Made by a program: the position numbers and the translations under genes. The notes beneath the pieces are model-generated. The model was not told the origin of the DNA. It saw only the letters and a program-made list of their open reading frames with translations, and made no database searches. This document shows, piece after piece, positions 1 to 6,899 of a stretch of DNA of 15,301 nt. The DNA comes from an uncultured Dechloromonas sp. (GTDB lineage Bacteria; Pseudomonadota; Gammaproteobacteria; Burkholderiales; Rhodocyclaceae). Each line of letters begins with the position of its first letter. Within the stretch, counting starts at the first letter, position 1. The stretch spans positions 1 through 15,301 of the forward strand of contig CAMKYP010000038.1 in assembly GCA_946477505.1 (NCBI GenBank), written 5' to 3'.

Positions 1-23
1 ACGGGTAGCATGAAACCCATCCG

Positions 24-305
24 TTGGCAGACGAAAAACCGAGGGAAGCTCACTGGACAGCTTTAATTGACGACTATGACGTTGCTATTGACGCCCCCGA
101 CTCTACGATTGCTCACTATAGTCAGTACGCGGGAGATCAGCATGATTATTTCACAGGATCCTACCTCGTACGTTCAACCACCCAGACCGTCCCAGAACCT
201 ACCACTATTGTGTTAATGGGCATGGGCTTAGCCGGTGTCGGTCTTTCTAGACGCAAAAAGAAGCCCCAGCAAACAGCAAAACAAGCCCCTCAGCGTTTAA
301 CATAG
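24..305 (+). CDS. PEP-CTERM sorting-signal protein, 3' part or remnant
   Basis: The last third of this frame is a PEP-CTERM tail: VPEP motif (residues about 57-60), a hydrophobic stretch ending in GLAGVGLSRRKKK, and a basic C-terminus. Proteins with this tail are exported and processed by an exosortase (EpsH/XrtA) in exopolysaccharide-producing Gram-negative bacteria. The preceding 55 residues are hydrophilic and unrecognised. There is an in-frame stop at 6-8, the only usable start is TTG at 24, and no signal peptide precedes the tail, although the family needs one. This is therefore probably the 3' end of a longer gene broken by a frameshift near the window edge. A good terminator follows directly. 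The sorting tail is clear; gene integrity is doubtful. Confidence 0.55.
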   Translation: MADEKPREAHWTALIDDYDVAIDAPDSTIAHYSQYAGDQHDYFTGSYLVRSTTQTVPEPTTIVLMGMGLAGVGLSRRKKKPQQTAKQAPQRLT

Positions 306-317
306 GCTTCCAGCACT

Positions 318-351
318 AGGGCCTCCTCATCCGGGGTGGCCTTTTTCTTTT
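318..351 (+). terminator. Rho-independent terminator after the PEP-CTERM gene
   Basis: GGCC (320-323) pairs with GGCC (338-341). Past one T/T mismatch, CCTC (325-328) pairs with GGGG (333-336) including one T-G wobble, around the loop ATCC. The run TTTTTCTTTT follows (342-351). It starts 12 bases after the stop codon at 303-305. Confidence 0.8.
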
Positions 352-546
352 GCTCATAATGATGGAGCGGCCGTTATTGTTAAGCTCAAGGATAAGTTAG
401 GTAGCGCGGTTTACGGCCAGCAAACCATCAATCCCCGTTGCACTTTGTAAGCTGCCATTGCAAGGCCTGAGAAGCTAAGGTCCGGATTGGGCACGGAGCC
501 GACGTAACCCAGATGTAGAAGCTGTCGTTCAACGTCCCCGAATGGC

Positions 547-580
547 AATGGCCGGTCTGTACTAAGAACCGGCCATTTTT
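547..580. repeat. Perfect 10-bp inverted repeat with T tail
   Basis: AATGGCCGGT (547-556) is the exact reverse complement of ACCGGCCATT (568-577), with an 11-base loop. TTT continues to 580, giving a TTTTT run (576-580) at the 3' side of the stem, so the structure could terminate rightward transcription. No intact gene lies just upstream, so a dispersed intergenic repeat is an equal alternative. Confidence 0.6.
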
Positions 581-782
581 CATTAAGGTCGCCACCGACC
601 GCTTAGGCCGAGATTCTGCCTTATTGAGTGCCATTCTTGATTGGGCTCTATTCGGTTGGAGAAGCGAGCCTTCTCAAACGCGTTCGCAAAAACTCAAGTT
701 CCCTGATTGGCTCGATTTTGTAGCCCATAGCGGTTCAGAGCCCTTGGAAACCATTGTGGCACCTATGTTTGCTATCTCGAGC

Positions 783-902
783 TAAGCTGCGAAAGTCTCG
801 ATTTAAGCTGCGGACGAGAGTAGGTGCTTTTATATGTAGAAGTTCAGACTTGATCTGACAGGAGGGCCTTGCCTAGGTCTCGTCCGCAGCTTAAGTCGAG
901 AC
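783..902. repeat. 120-bp element bounded by 25-bp inverted repeats
   Basis: The arm at 795-819 and the arm at 878-902 are reverse complements at 24 of 25 positions; the shared core is TTAAGCTGCGGACGAGA on the left and TCTCGTCCGCAGCTTAA on the right. TAGG at 821-824 and CCTA at 872-875 extend the pairing after a small offset. TAAGCTGCG also occurs as a direct repeat (783-791 and 804-812). Inside, TCAGA (844-848) and TCTGA (854-858) form a small stem. There is no coding capacity. It resembles a MITE-like element or the collapsed ends of an insertion sequence, but I cannot name a family. Confidence 0.6.
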
Positions 903-969
903 AGGAAAGGTTCGTGAATCGTTGGTTTCTTGAAAGTCTCGCAAAATACTCCGGAACGGTTTACGCACT

Positions 970-2487
970 TCAAATTGAGAGTTTTCCGGTCTGCTCGCAT
1001 CCAATCCACTCAAGGATTGCCCTGTCGGCCTGTTCATCCAGTACGAATTGCTCCCGCAGGCAAAGCGAGCGCACGTTGTTCGCGAGTTTCTTTGCCAGCG
1101 TTGCAGCGTCGTTCGGGCCTTCGTCGAAGGTATGGCCGCGCATGTTCAGGCCACGCAAGACGTGATTGACGTCGGCGCGGCTGACCGGAAGTCCTGATTC
1201 CTTGCAGCGGTCGCGGACACGTTTTCCGGTTTCCATCAGATGGAACGGTGTTTCCGCGACATCACGGGCAATCATGGCGATCAGGTTGCGGTATTTATCC
1301 GGTGTCAGCAGAGGGACATCAGTCAGCTCGTGAATCTGCCTGGCTATCTTGTAGAGGTTCTTGTCCGCCCAATCTGCGGCAATTTGGGCTGGCGCTACAG
1401 GTTTTGCAGTTGGCCTGCTCGGATCGTAGGCCACCCCGCCCGAGCCGCTCCAGTTGAACTCGATGGGCCTGGTGTCGAGCGACTCGACAAACTTGCGGAA
1501 GGTGCCCTTGCCCGCCCAGTCTGCCGCCAGGCTACCATCAAGACCGATCAGCACCGTGGCCAGCCGGCCACAGGGTACAGGTTGCCCTGCCTTAGCGACT
1601 TCGTTCCTGATCGCGTCAATGACCGTGCCCACAAGCTTGCCTGCTTTTCCATTGCCGTTGCCTTGGCTTTGCGTGGCCGCAAGGGCGTGTCGTCGAGGAT
1701 CGTAAATCGTCCCGCCAGATTCCCAGCTGACTACCAGCGGCCTGAGATCGAGCGCTTCGATCAAGGCGCGGAAGCTGCCAAATCCAGCCCACGACGAAGC
1801 ATCCAGCCCGTCAATCCGGCTGAGCAGGATGGACGCAATCTTTGCCAACGACACCGGCGTCGCCGCTTCGCGTACCGCCTGCAGGATCAATTGCAGCGCC
1901 AGCGGGCCACATTCGGCGGCTGACGGGCCAGCGGGCTGGGATTCAACGGGGGGCGGCGCTGCGCTCTCGTCGAAACTCAAGGCGTTACGGACGAAGTCAT
2001 CCTGGTCGATCAGCAGGTCGGCCGAGGCGCGATACGCCGCCGAAGGGAATCCTATCGCCAATACGGTGGTGCGCCGGTCCCAGCGGCGCAGCTTGCGCAG
2101 CACCGGCGTGAAGTCGGCATCGGCCGAGAAAACGATGAACTCGTCGTAACGGGTCTCGTGCTGCAGCAGGTCGACGATGTCCAGCACCATGTTGATGTCG
2201 GTGCTTGTCTTGCCCTCGCTGGTCAGCGCCGGGCAGTCGATAATTTCGAAACCGGCCAGGTTGAACGATGGGCGGAAGCGCTGGTAAGCCTGCGGATTCA
2301 AATAGCAGCGGCGCACCAGAACGCGTCGTTTGGCGCCGGGGGCGACCGGTTCGGGCATTTCCAATGACTTGATCAGCCAGTTCATCCAGATCGTCGGGTT
2401 GCGGGCAAACTGGTCGGCCGTTTCCTGATCGAGACGGCGCAGGCCGGAGTAAACGTTGTCGAAATCGACGAAGAGGGCGCTTTTCAT
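970..2487 (-). CDS. NYN-domain ribonuclease-like protein with LOTUS (OST-HTH) modules
   Basis: The N-terminal 170 residues form a NYN/LabA (PIN-like) fold: VDFDN at 7-11 (D8, D10), the STDINMV segment with D97, and SADADF at 121-126 (D123, D125). These are the acidic metal-binding residues of this RNase superfamily. Two similar modules follow at about 195-266 and 284-356, each with a WAGxGxFRxxxExLDxRP pattern and ending in YDP, which fits OST-HTH/LOTUS RNA-binding domains. The C-terminal helical part (375-500) may be a diverged third module. The family is thought to bind and cleave structured RNA; the substrate here is unknown. It starts at ATG 2487 without a strong Shine-Dalgarno sequence. 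It is monocistronic and appears intact. Confidence 0.88.
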   Translation of the reverse strand: MKSALFVDFDNVYSGLRRLDQETADQFARNPTIWMNWLIKSLEMPEPVAPGAKRRVLVRRCYLNPQAYQRFRPSFNLAGFEIIDCPALTSEGKTSTDINMVLDIVDLLQHETRYDEFIVFSADADFTPVLRKLRRWDRRTTVLAIGFPSAAYRASADLLIDQDDFVRNALSFDESAAPPPVESQPAGPSAAECGPLALQLILQAVREAATPVSLAKIASILLSRIDGLDASSWAGFGSFRALIEALDLRPLVVSWESGGTIYDPRRHALAATQSQGNGNGKAGKLVGTVIDAIRNEVAKAGQPVPCGRLATVLIGLDGSLAADWAGKGTFRKFVESLDTRPIEFNWSGSGGVAYDPSRPTAKPVAPAQIAADWADKNLYKIARQIHELTDVPLLTPDKYRNLIAMIARDVAETPFHLMETGKRVRDRCKESGLPVSRADVNHVLRGLNMRGHTFDEGPNDAATLAKKLANNVRSLCLREQFVLDEQADRAILEWIGCEQTGKLSI

Positions 2488-2576
2488 GGTTCAGTTTTCA
2501 GGTGATTTCGCTGTCGCATTTCAAAAAGGTTTCTTGTCAATGCTTTTCCGTACCCGGAAATTGCTACCAACACGGC

Positions 2577-2831
2577 TCACCTCGGGTGAGTCAACTCGGT
2601 GACAAGATCGCTGGGGGTATTGGCCGGCTTTTTTGGCCCCAGTTCTGACGCCCAATCTTTGGCCGACATGCCCATGCCTTCCAGACTCAGACCCGACTGA
2701 GTGGGAAATTCCGCCAGCAAGGCCGGGAATCAGCAATAGCCAATCTGTTCCAATTAATTGAGCGCCCGCTTCCGGTCTGTCACCACCGTGTCGCGCGCGA
2801 TCAGTTGATTGAGTTGACCACAACGAGTCAT
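2577..2831 (-). pseudogene. Possible decayed small gene
   Basis: An ATG at 2831 opens a frame of about 25 codons (MTRCGQLNQLIARD, then a basic stretch) that ends in TAA. After frame changes, the strand reads about 50 codons with protein-like composition from 2729 to a TGA at 2577-2579: FPALLAEFPTQSG at the start and DLVTELTHPR at the end. Reading continuously needs at least one frameshift and one lost sense codon. It looks like a short gene eroded by indels. No family is recognisable, and the call rests only on residue composition. Confidence 0.25.
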
Positions 2832-3060
2832 TGTACCTGACCACCAATTATCGATATCCTGACCAGCGCGCCATCTGGTAGCCCGCAGTCAGGAGCGGCC
2901 GGTTAGCATCCTGCCGCTGTGGTCATTCACGTGTCGGCTCTACTCTGAAAGCTGTCACATGGGCTAGTTCAGGACGTCGGCCAAAGCCGCCGTTGGCCCA
3001 TCTAAGGAAATAGGAACGTAATGTGTCGACAAGTTGCCCCTCAGAAGTTGCCGACGGAGA

Positions 3061-3108
3061 ATGTCCAATTTTCAAGCAGCTCTTCCGACCAAATGCAAAA
3101 TTGGACAT
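3061..3108. repeat. 48-bp hairpin with perfect 12-bp arms
   Basis: ATGTCCAATTTT (3061-3072) is the exact reverse complement of AAAATTGGACAT (3097-3108), with a 24-base loop. It lies about 100 bases upstream of the lipoprotein gene. It may be an operator, an RNA hairpin or a dispersed intergenic repeat; the sequence does not decide. Confidence 0.55.
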
Positions 3109-3165
3109 CGCGGTGGTTCCGCAACTCTTAGCCATTGCCTCATAAGGACTTACTAATATGCTCCC

Positions 3166-3222
3166 ATGAACGTATTATTTATTTTTTTAGCGTCCTTATT
3201 GATTATTGAGAGTGAGGTTTAA
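3166..3222 (+). CDS. Possible 18-residue hydrophobic leader ORF
   Basis: ATG at 3166 starts MNVLFIFLASLLIIESEV and stops at 3220-3222, just before the preferred GTG start of the lipoprotein gene at 3227. Its end carries the purine-rich GAGAGTGAGG that would serve that start, so translation of the two could be coupled. It has no clear ribosome binding site of its own, and a hydrophobic frame this short can arise by chance in AT-rich sequence. Confidence 0.2.
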   Translation: MNVLFIFLASLLIIESEV

Positions 3223-3982
3223 TGTCGTGACAAAAATAGAAAATATCGCCACCCTAGGGGTGCTTATTTTTTTAGGGGGCTGTGCAGCCTTGAATTCTCC
3301 CTTTTTCGATACAGAAAAAGATACGGTTTCTGATTTAGCGCCATTTAACGGATATCAACCAATTGATCCATTGCCGCCAAAAGATCTGGTTAGAAATGGA
3401 GGAGATGAAATAATTCCTTGGTCATCGATGGATGTAAGCGCAATAAGAAAAGCCCTTCCTAACCAGACCTCAACGACAATTATAAAGAAGGAGGGTAAAG
3501 ATGGAAAAATTACATATCTTTCATCTTCAGTAGCTGCTGAATTAGGGAAATACGAAGTTATTATCGACTACGCTAAATATCGTTCCGAATTTGTCGAAGG
3601 AGGATTCGGAAAAATCGGTGTTGGGTTACGTATCAGAGCTAACATTGAGACGCTTAAAAGCGCTGTTAATTTGAATGGTCTATTTGCCCTTGGGGTTGCT
3701 GCTAGTCAAGAACAGGTTAGAGGAACAATTACAGTTGATGTGATTGGAATTGATTCCCCTGGGGTTAATTCGCTGTTGCCCATATCGCTTAAACTTGACG
3801 AAACATCTATACAAACATCACTGCAAGCTCTCGCATCGATTCAAACAAAAATCTATGATGACAAAGTGACGTTAACCCCCCAGCTGTTAGCGATAAAGCT
3901 GGAGAGACCAATTGTTGGATCAATCGATTTGTCTACATATAATGCCCGTAGTCAAATAATTCGAGAACTGCAAAAACTATAG
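3206..3982 (+). CDS. AT-rich lipoprotein of unknown function
   Basis: The N-terminus is a lipoprotein signal: a short lysine-containing segment, the hydrophobic run IATLGVLIF and the lipobox LGGC. The mature protein would be anchored by that cysteine, since no other membrane segment is seen. TTG at 3206 opens the longest frame. GTG at 3227 is the better start, because AGTGAGG lies 9 bases upstream and it puts the cysteine at residue 19. The remaining 230 residues are mostly beta-type and soluble, with a central glycine- and alanine-rich stretch (GLFALGVAAS). I recognise no family. Composition is much richer in A+T than in flanking genes (one 60-base line is 33% GC), which suggests separate acquisition. 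A promoter is likely in the AT-rich stretch 3150-3200. Confidence 0.75.
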   Translation: MRVRFNVVTKIENIATLGVLIFLGGCAALNSPFFDTEKDTVSDLAPFNGYQPIDPLPPKDLVRNGGDEIIPWSSMDVSAIRKALPNQTSTTIIKKEGKDGKITYLSSSVAAELGKYEVIIDYAKYRSEFVEGGFGKIGVGLRIRANIETLKSAVNLNGLFALGVAASQEQVRGTITVDVIGIDSPGVNSLLPISLKLDETSIQTSLQALASIQTKIYDDKVTLTPQLLAIKLERPIVGSIDLSTYNARSQIIRELQKL

Positions 3983-4204
3983 AGATTACCAGCCAGTAGG
4001 TTCGACAATGAATAAACTATGGCCGGTTTGAGGAAATCCGACCGTTTATCGTCGAAATCACCAAAGTCAATTTCACCGAACTCAAGACATACGGGGAAAA
4101 ATCACGAGGGCAACTTGTGCGATAAATGCACGAGTTCGAGTGGAGAAAGCAATGTGCAATATGTGCACTTTGGTTCAAGGATAGCCGTCAATCGATACTT
4201 AAGG

Positions 4205-4495
4205 TTATTCCTGCCTGTGTACCGGATTCCGCGCGTACTCCCGCTCCTTGCGGCGGGTCTCTTCCACGTAACGTTGCGCACGGTCTTGGTCTTCCTGGTT
4301 GCGGCGGTGGTTTGCCTCCTCGACCTGGCTGTTGTTGAAATTCATCTGAGCGCATTCAGCCGCTGTACCGGAACAGGAATACCGCCCAAGCCCGACGTAG
4401 GTGACCTTCGGTTCGGCCGAAGCCCCCAAGCTGGCCAGCCAAAGCAGGCTGGCGACCATCAACGCCAAGGGAGAAATACCCGATATGGTCGTCAC
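4205..4495 (-). CDS. Small exported protein, last gene of the operon
   Basis: The 96-residue product begins with a signal peptide: hydrophobic residues about 8-24, then ASLGASA followed by EPK, a typical signal peptidase I site after residue 27. The mature part is about 69 residues with two cysteines (YSCSGTAAECAQ) that could form a disulphide, then a charged helical tail rich in Glu, Arg and Gln. It starts at GTG (4493-4495) inside the sequence GTGA, so the start overlaps the TGA stop of the DUF2130 gene (4492-4494). GGGAG lies about 7 bases upstream, inside that gene. Translational coupling is therefore likely. The family is not recognised; location in the periplasm is inferred. Confidence 0.7.
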   Translation of the reverse strand: MTTISGISPLALMVASLLWLASLGASAEPKVTYVGLGRYSCSGTAAECAQMNFNNSQVEEANHRRNQEDQDRAQRYVEETRRKEREYARNPVHRQE

Positions 4496-5790
4496 AGTTC
4501 GCTCCCGTCGGTGATTGCTTCCAGTACCAAGACGTCGTCCAATTGCGTAAGCTGGTCCTGGGCGATAGCCTGTAGCTCGCCGACGACACTCGTCATGCTT
4601 CCGGTCAGGCGCTCGATCTGCGACTGACGCTTGGCCCAGATACGTTGCATGGCCCGCTTTTCGGCATCGAGATCGGCACGCATGGTCTCAAAACTTTCCA
4701 ACATAGAGCGGATCCGCTGTGCGAACTGCGGGCTGGCCAGGTAGTTATAGAGCTGCTCCATCTTCTCATTGCGACCCGTATTGACCAGTTTCAGGCGCTG
4801 CGACTCCAGGAGGATGACCCGGAGCGTCTCGCCGACAGGACGCATCACCTGGGGACTCACGACCCACACGTCGCCCATGCGGCAGAAGGTTTCCGAATTC
4901 CCCTTTGGCATGGCGGTCGTCACGAGGACGGCGATGTCGGCGTTTGCTTCCTGCTGGTCGTCCTTCAGCTTCTGGAGCCATTTCTCCGACCAGTTTTCGG
5001 CGCGCTTCGCTTCCCAGATGATCTTGCCGCACACTTGGCCGCTCGCGGTACGCACCGTCTGGATGACGTCGGCGCCGCGCTGGCCCTTCTTCACCTCATC
5101 GATCTGGTCGTGGAAGAAGGCCGACTGGAGCATGTGCTCGAGTTCCAGTTCCAGTACCTCGCCCTGGAGCTGCTGCGACCCTTGGTCGAGTTTGCGACGC
5201 AGGTCCTCGTTCGCCTTCTGGGCATCGTCGATCTTCTTCTTGTACTCGGCCTCGATCAGTGCGAAGCGCTCGGCCTCACGGCTGCCGATCTGGCTGGCAA
5301 GACGCGTCCGTTCCTCGTCGAGCTTGCGCTCGAACTCGACCTGAAAATTGACCTGCTTTTCCTCGAGTTCCTGCTTCTGGCGACGGAGCGCCAGTTCCTG
5401 CTCGCGGAAAGTAGCGAGCTGCGCATTTTTTGCGGCAAGCTCCTCGGCCAGAGCGGATTTCTCCTGGGCGAACGCCTCAGTTGCCTTGGCTTTCGCGTCG
5501 GCTTCGGCTTTCGTGACGAGGGCGCGCGCATCCTGCTCCGCCTTGCGGACGTCGGCCAAATCTTCCTTCAGCTTGGCGATCTGCTCCATGAACAGCTTGT
5601 TAGCCTTCCGCTCGGCCTCCCTGGCCAGGCTCTCCTCAAGCTCTTTCTTCTCGCTCGCCAGGGCGTCCGTGAATTCCTGTTCGTAACGCTCAATCGTGTG
5701 GCGGGCGATTCCTTGGTCGAGCGCAAACTGGTGGCTGCAACTCGGACAGACGACCGATTCAGAAGACGAAATGATGATTTTTCTACTCAT
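4492..5790 (-). CDS. DUF2130 protein: zinc-ribbon-like N-terminus, coiled coil, nuclease-like core
   Basis: Counting from ATG 5790, CPSC at 15-18 is half of a zinc-ribbon-like start. Residues about 30-220 are a long Glu/Lys/Ala-rich coiled coil. The DUF2130 (COG4487) core follows: LELELEHMLQSAF, GADVIQ and, about 20 residues later, KIIWEAKRA, then KWLQKLKDDQ. The D...E-x-K arrangement fits the restriction-endonuclease-like fold proposed for the family. A second helical region closes the protein. ATG 5799 is in frame, but the purine run AAGAAGGA abuts it directly, whereas ATG 5790 has it 9 bases upstream, so I prefer 5790. The gene starts 28 bases after the DUF3883 stop. Biochemical function is unknown; DNA cleavage or binding is inferred. 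Confidence 0.88.
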   Translation of the reverse strand: MSRKIIISSSESVVCPSCSHQFALDQGIARHTIERYEQEFTDALASEKKELEESLAREAERKANKLFMEQIAKLKEDLADVRKAEQDARALVTKAEADAKAKATEAFAQEKSALAEELAAKNAQLATFREQELALRRQKQELEEKQVNFQVEFERKLDEERTRLASQIGSREAERFALIEAEYKKKIDDAQKANEDLRRKLDQGSQQLQGEVLELELEHMLQSAFFHDQIDEVKKGQRGADVIQTVRTASGQVCGKIIWEAKRAENWSEKWLQKLKDDQQEANADIAVLVTTAMPKGNSETFCRMGDVWVVSPQVMRPVGETLRVILLESQRLKLVNTGRNEKMEQLYNYLASPQFAQRIRSMLESFETMRADLDAEKRAMQRIWAKRQSQIERLTGSMTSVVGELQAIAQDQLTQLDDVLVLEAITDGSEL

Positions 5791-5818
5791 ATGACCCATT
5801 CCTTCTTGCGATTGATCT

Positions 5819-6793
5819 TTATTTCAGGAATTTCCACTGGCTCTCGTCGGGCAGGCGGTATCTAAACTGAGAGGGCGCCAGCATTTCCTGGGAAGGAATC
5901 CATTTCTGGATCACTCTCGCCACCCCTCCGCTAGCTACCAACTCGTCTCCGAGCCTCTCAACGACGATCTGGTCAACGACGAAAAGATCGGACTGCCAAT
6001 CTGCGTTTTCAGCATCAGAGACTTCGTTAATCGTAAGGATGACCGTGTCCAATTTCGTTCTCGATCCTTTCACCTCGACATGGATCGTTTCGCCTCCCTT
6101 CTCACACAGCAGATCGAACGGCTTTCCGAATTTCTGCACCCGGAACCCAAGCGATACGTAATGTTTTGTCGCAATCGATTCGGCGTACAACTCCACGGCG
6201 CTTCGCATTTCCGGATCTTGCTCGTAGCCCTGCGATCCTGAATCCTCAGAATCGGCATCCTTGTTATCACTCACCTCTGGGCCTTTCTGGTCGGTTTCGA
6301 AGGACGTTGCTTCGAAGGCAGGCTGCGGCGCCCCCTCCTTAACATCGAGTTCGTTGGTATCGTATTCACCCTTGGCAGATACTCCATTGATAGAGAAGTA
6401 CCAATCCAAAATTCGCTGAAATACATCCGGGGTCGATACAGAAATACGCATCGAGGCGTTGAAATCAGGATTGATCGACGGCAATCTGGCAGCAGACGAC
6501 GAAAGGCCTTTGTCGCCCGTTTTACCTTTGTATCCGATGGGATACCTATCGGTTACTGTGGATAGAGGAAACATTTCCTCCGGAAACTTTGCACCGGATA
6601 CCGATGTTTGGTTCAAATATACGGTTATGCCACTTTCGGTACTTCTGGTAGCGATGCAGATGTGCCTATTCGAATATTCATAACGATAGCCATATTTCAC
6701 ATGTTGCCCCTTGCGCTCACCTTTCTCGGCAAAGCAAGGCTTGATACCTTTAATTTTTTCAACAATATTCTTTGCGATTTCCGGCGTAATCAT
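5819..6793 (-). CDS. DUF3883-domain protein, PD-(D/E)XK-like
   Basis: Residues 194-280 match DUF3883: SAVELYAE at the start, KPFDLL (D227), then HVEVKGS with E240-x-K242, followed by VILTINEV and the DLFVVDQ strand. DUF3883 is common in restriction and defence gene clusters and resembles Mrr-type nuclease folds. Residues 1-135 form a separate unrecognised domain with several aromatic residues (YGYRYEYSNRH). The two are joined by an acidic linker (about 140-193). A strong ribosome binding site, GGGAGG, lies 6 bases before ATG 6793. There are 106 non-coding bases between it and the WYL gene, the largest gap in the operon. The 5' half is AT-richer than its neighbours (one 60-base line is 33% GC). 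Confidence 0.85.
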   Translation of the reverse strand: MITPEIAKNIVEKIKGIKPCFAEKGERKGQHVKYGYRYEYSNRHICIATRSTESGITVYLNQTSVSGAKFPEEMFPLSTVTDRYPIGYKGKTGDKGLSSSAARLPSINPDFNASMRISVSTPDVFQRILDWYFSINGVSAKGEYDTNELDVKEGAPQPAFEATSFETDQKGPEVSDNKDADSEDSGSQGYEQDPEMRSAVELYAESIATKHYVSLGFRVQKFGKPFDLLCEKGGETIHVEVKGSRTKLDTVILTINEVSDAENADWQSDLFVVDQIVVERLGDELVASGGVARVIQKWIPSQEMLAPSQFRYRLPDESQWKFLK

Positions 6794-6899
6794 CTATTCC
6801 TCCCGTTATTTACATTCAAGTCACTTGCCATAACTAGCGCGAGCGTTCTCAACACCGCCATTCTCATTCCGCAACTGGCTCACCAAATGCGCCACTAAA

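Larger units (their letters stand above)
352..969. other. Gene-poor spacer with inverted repeats
   Basis: I see no convincing gene here. A 68-codon frame on the minus strand (428-634) lacks a plausible ribosome binding site and spans a hairpin, so I left it out. The spacer holds the hairpin at 547-577 and the inverted-repeat element at 783-902, both listed separately. Its right end meets the 3' end of the NYN gene. Confidence 0.6.
2488..3165. other. Spacer without an intact gene
   Basis: Between the divergently oriented NYN gene and the lipoprotein gene I find only the decayed frame at 2577-2831, small hairpins (CTCACC 2576-2581 with GGTGAG 2585-2590; AGCGGC 2894-2899 with GCCGCT 2913-2918) and the larger hairpin at 3061-3108. 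A 70-codon minus-strand frame at 2923-3135 spans that hairpin and looks non-coding. Confidence 0.55.

Noticed and set aside
428..634. A 68-codon minus-strand frame
   Set aside because: It runs through the hairpin at 547-577, lacks a ribosome binding site and looks like translated intergenic repeat.
1240..1923. A 227-codon open frame opposite the NYN gene
   Set aside because: It overlaps the LOTUS modules antisense and has no recognisable protein features.
2923..3135. A 70-codon minus-strand frame upstream of the lipoprotein gene
   Set aside because: It spans the 48-bp hairpin; residue composition is not protein-like.
4019..4627. A 202-codon plus-strand frame overlapping the small exported protein
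   Set aside because: The minus strand has a signal peptide and a coupled start; the plus frame has neither a start context nor a domain.
4645..5865. A 406-codon open frame on the plus strand opposite the DUF2130 gene
   Set aside because: It mirrors the Glu/Lys/Ala-rich coiled coil, giving a Leu-rich protein with no domain; the minus-strand reading has clear DUF2130 motifs.
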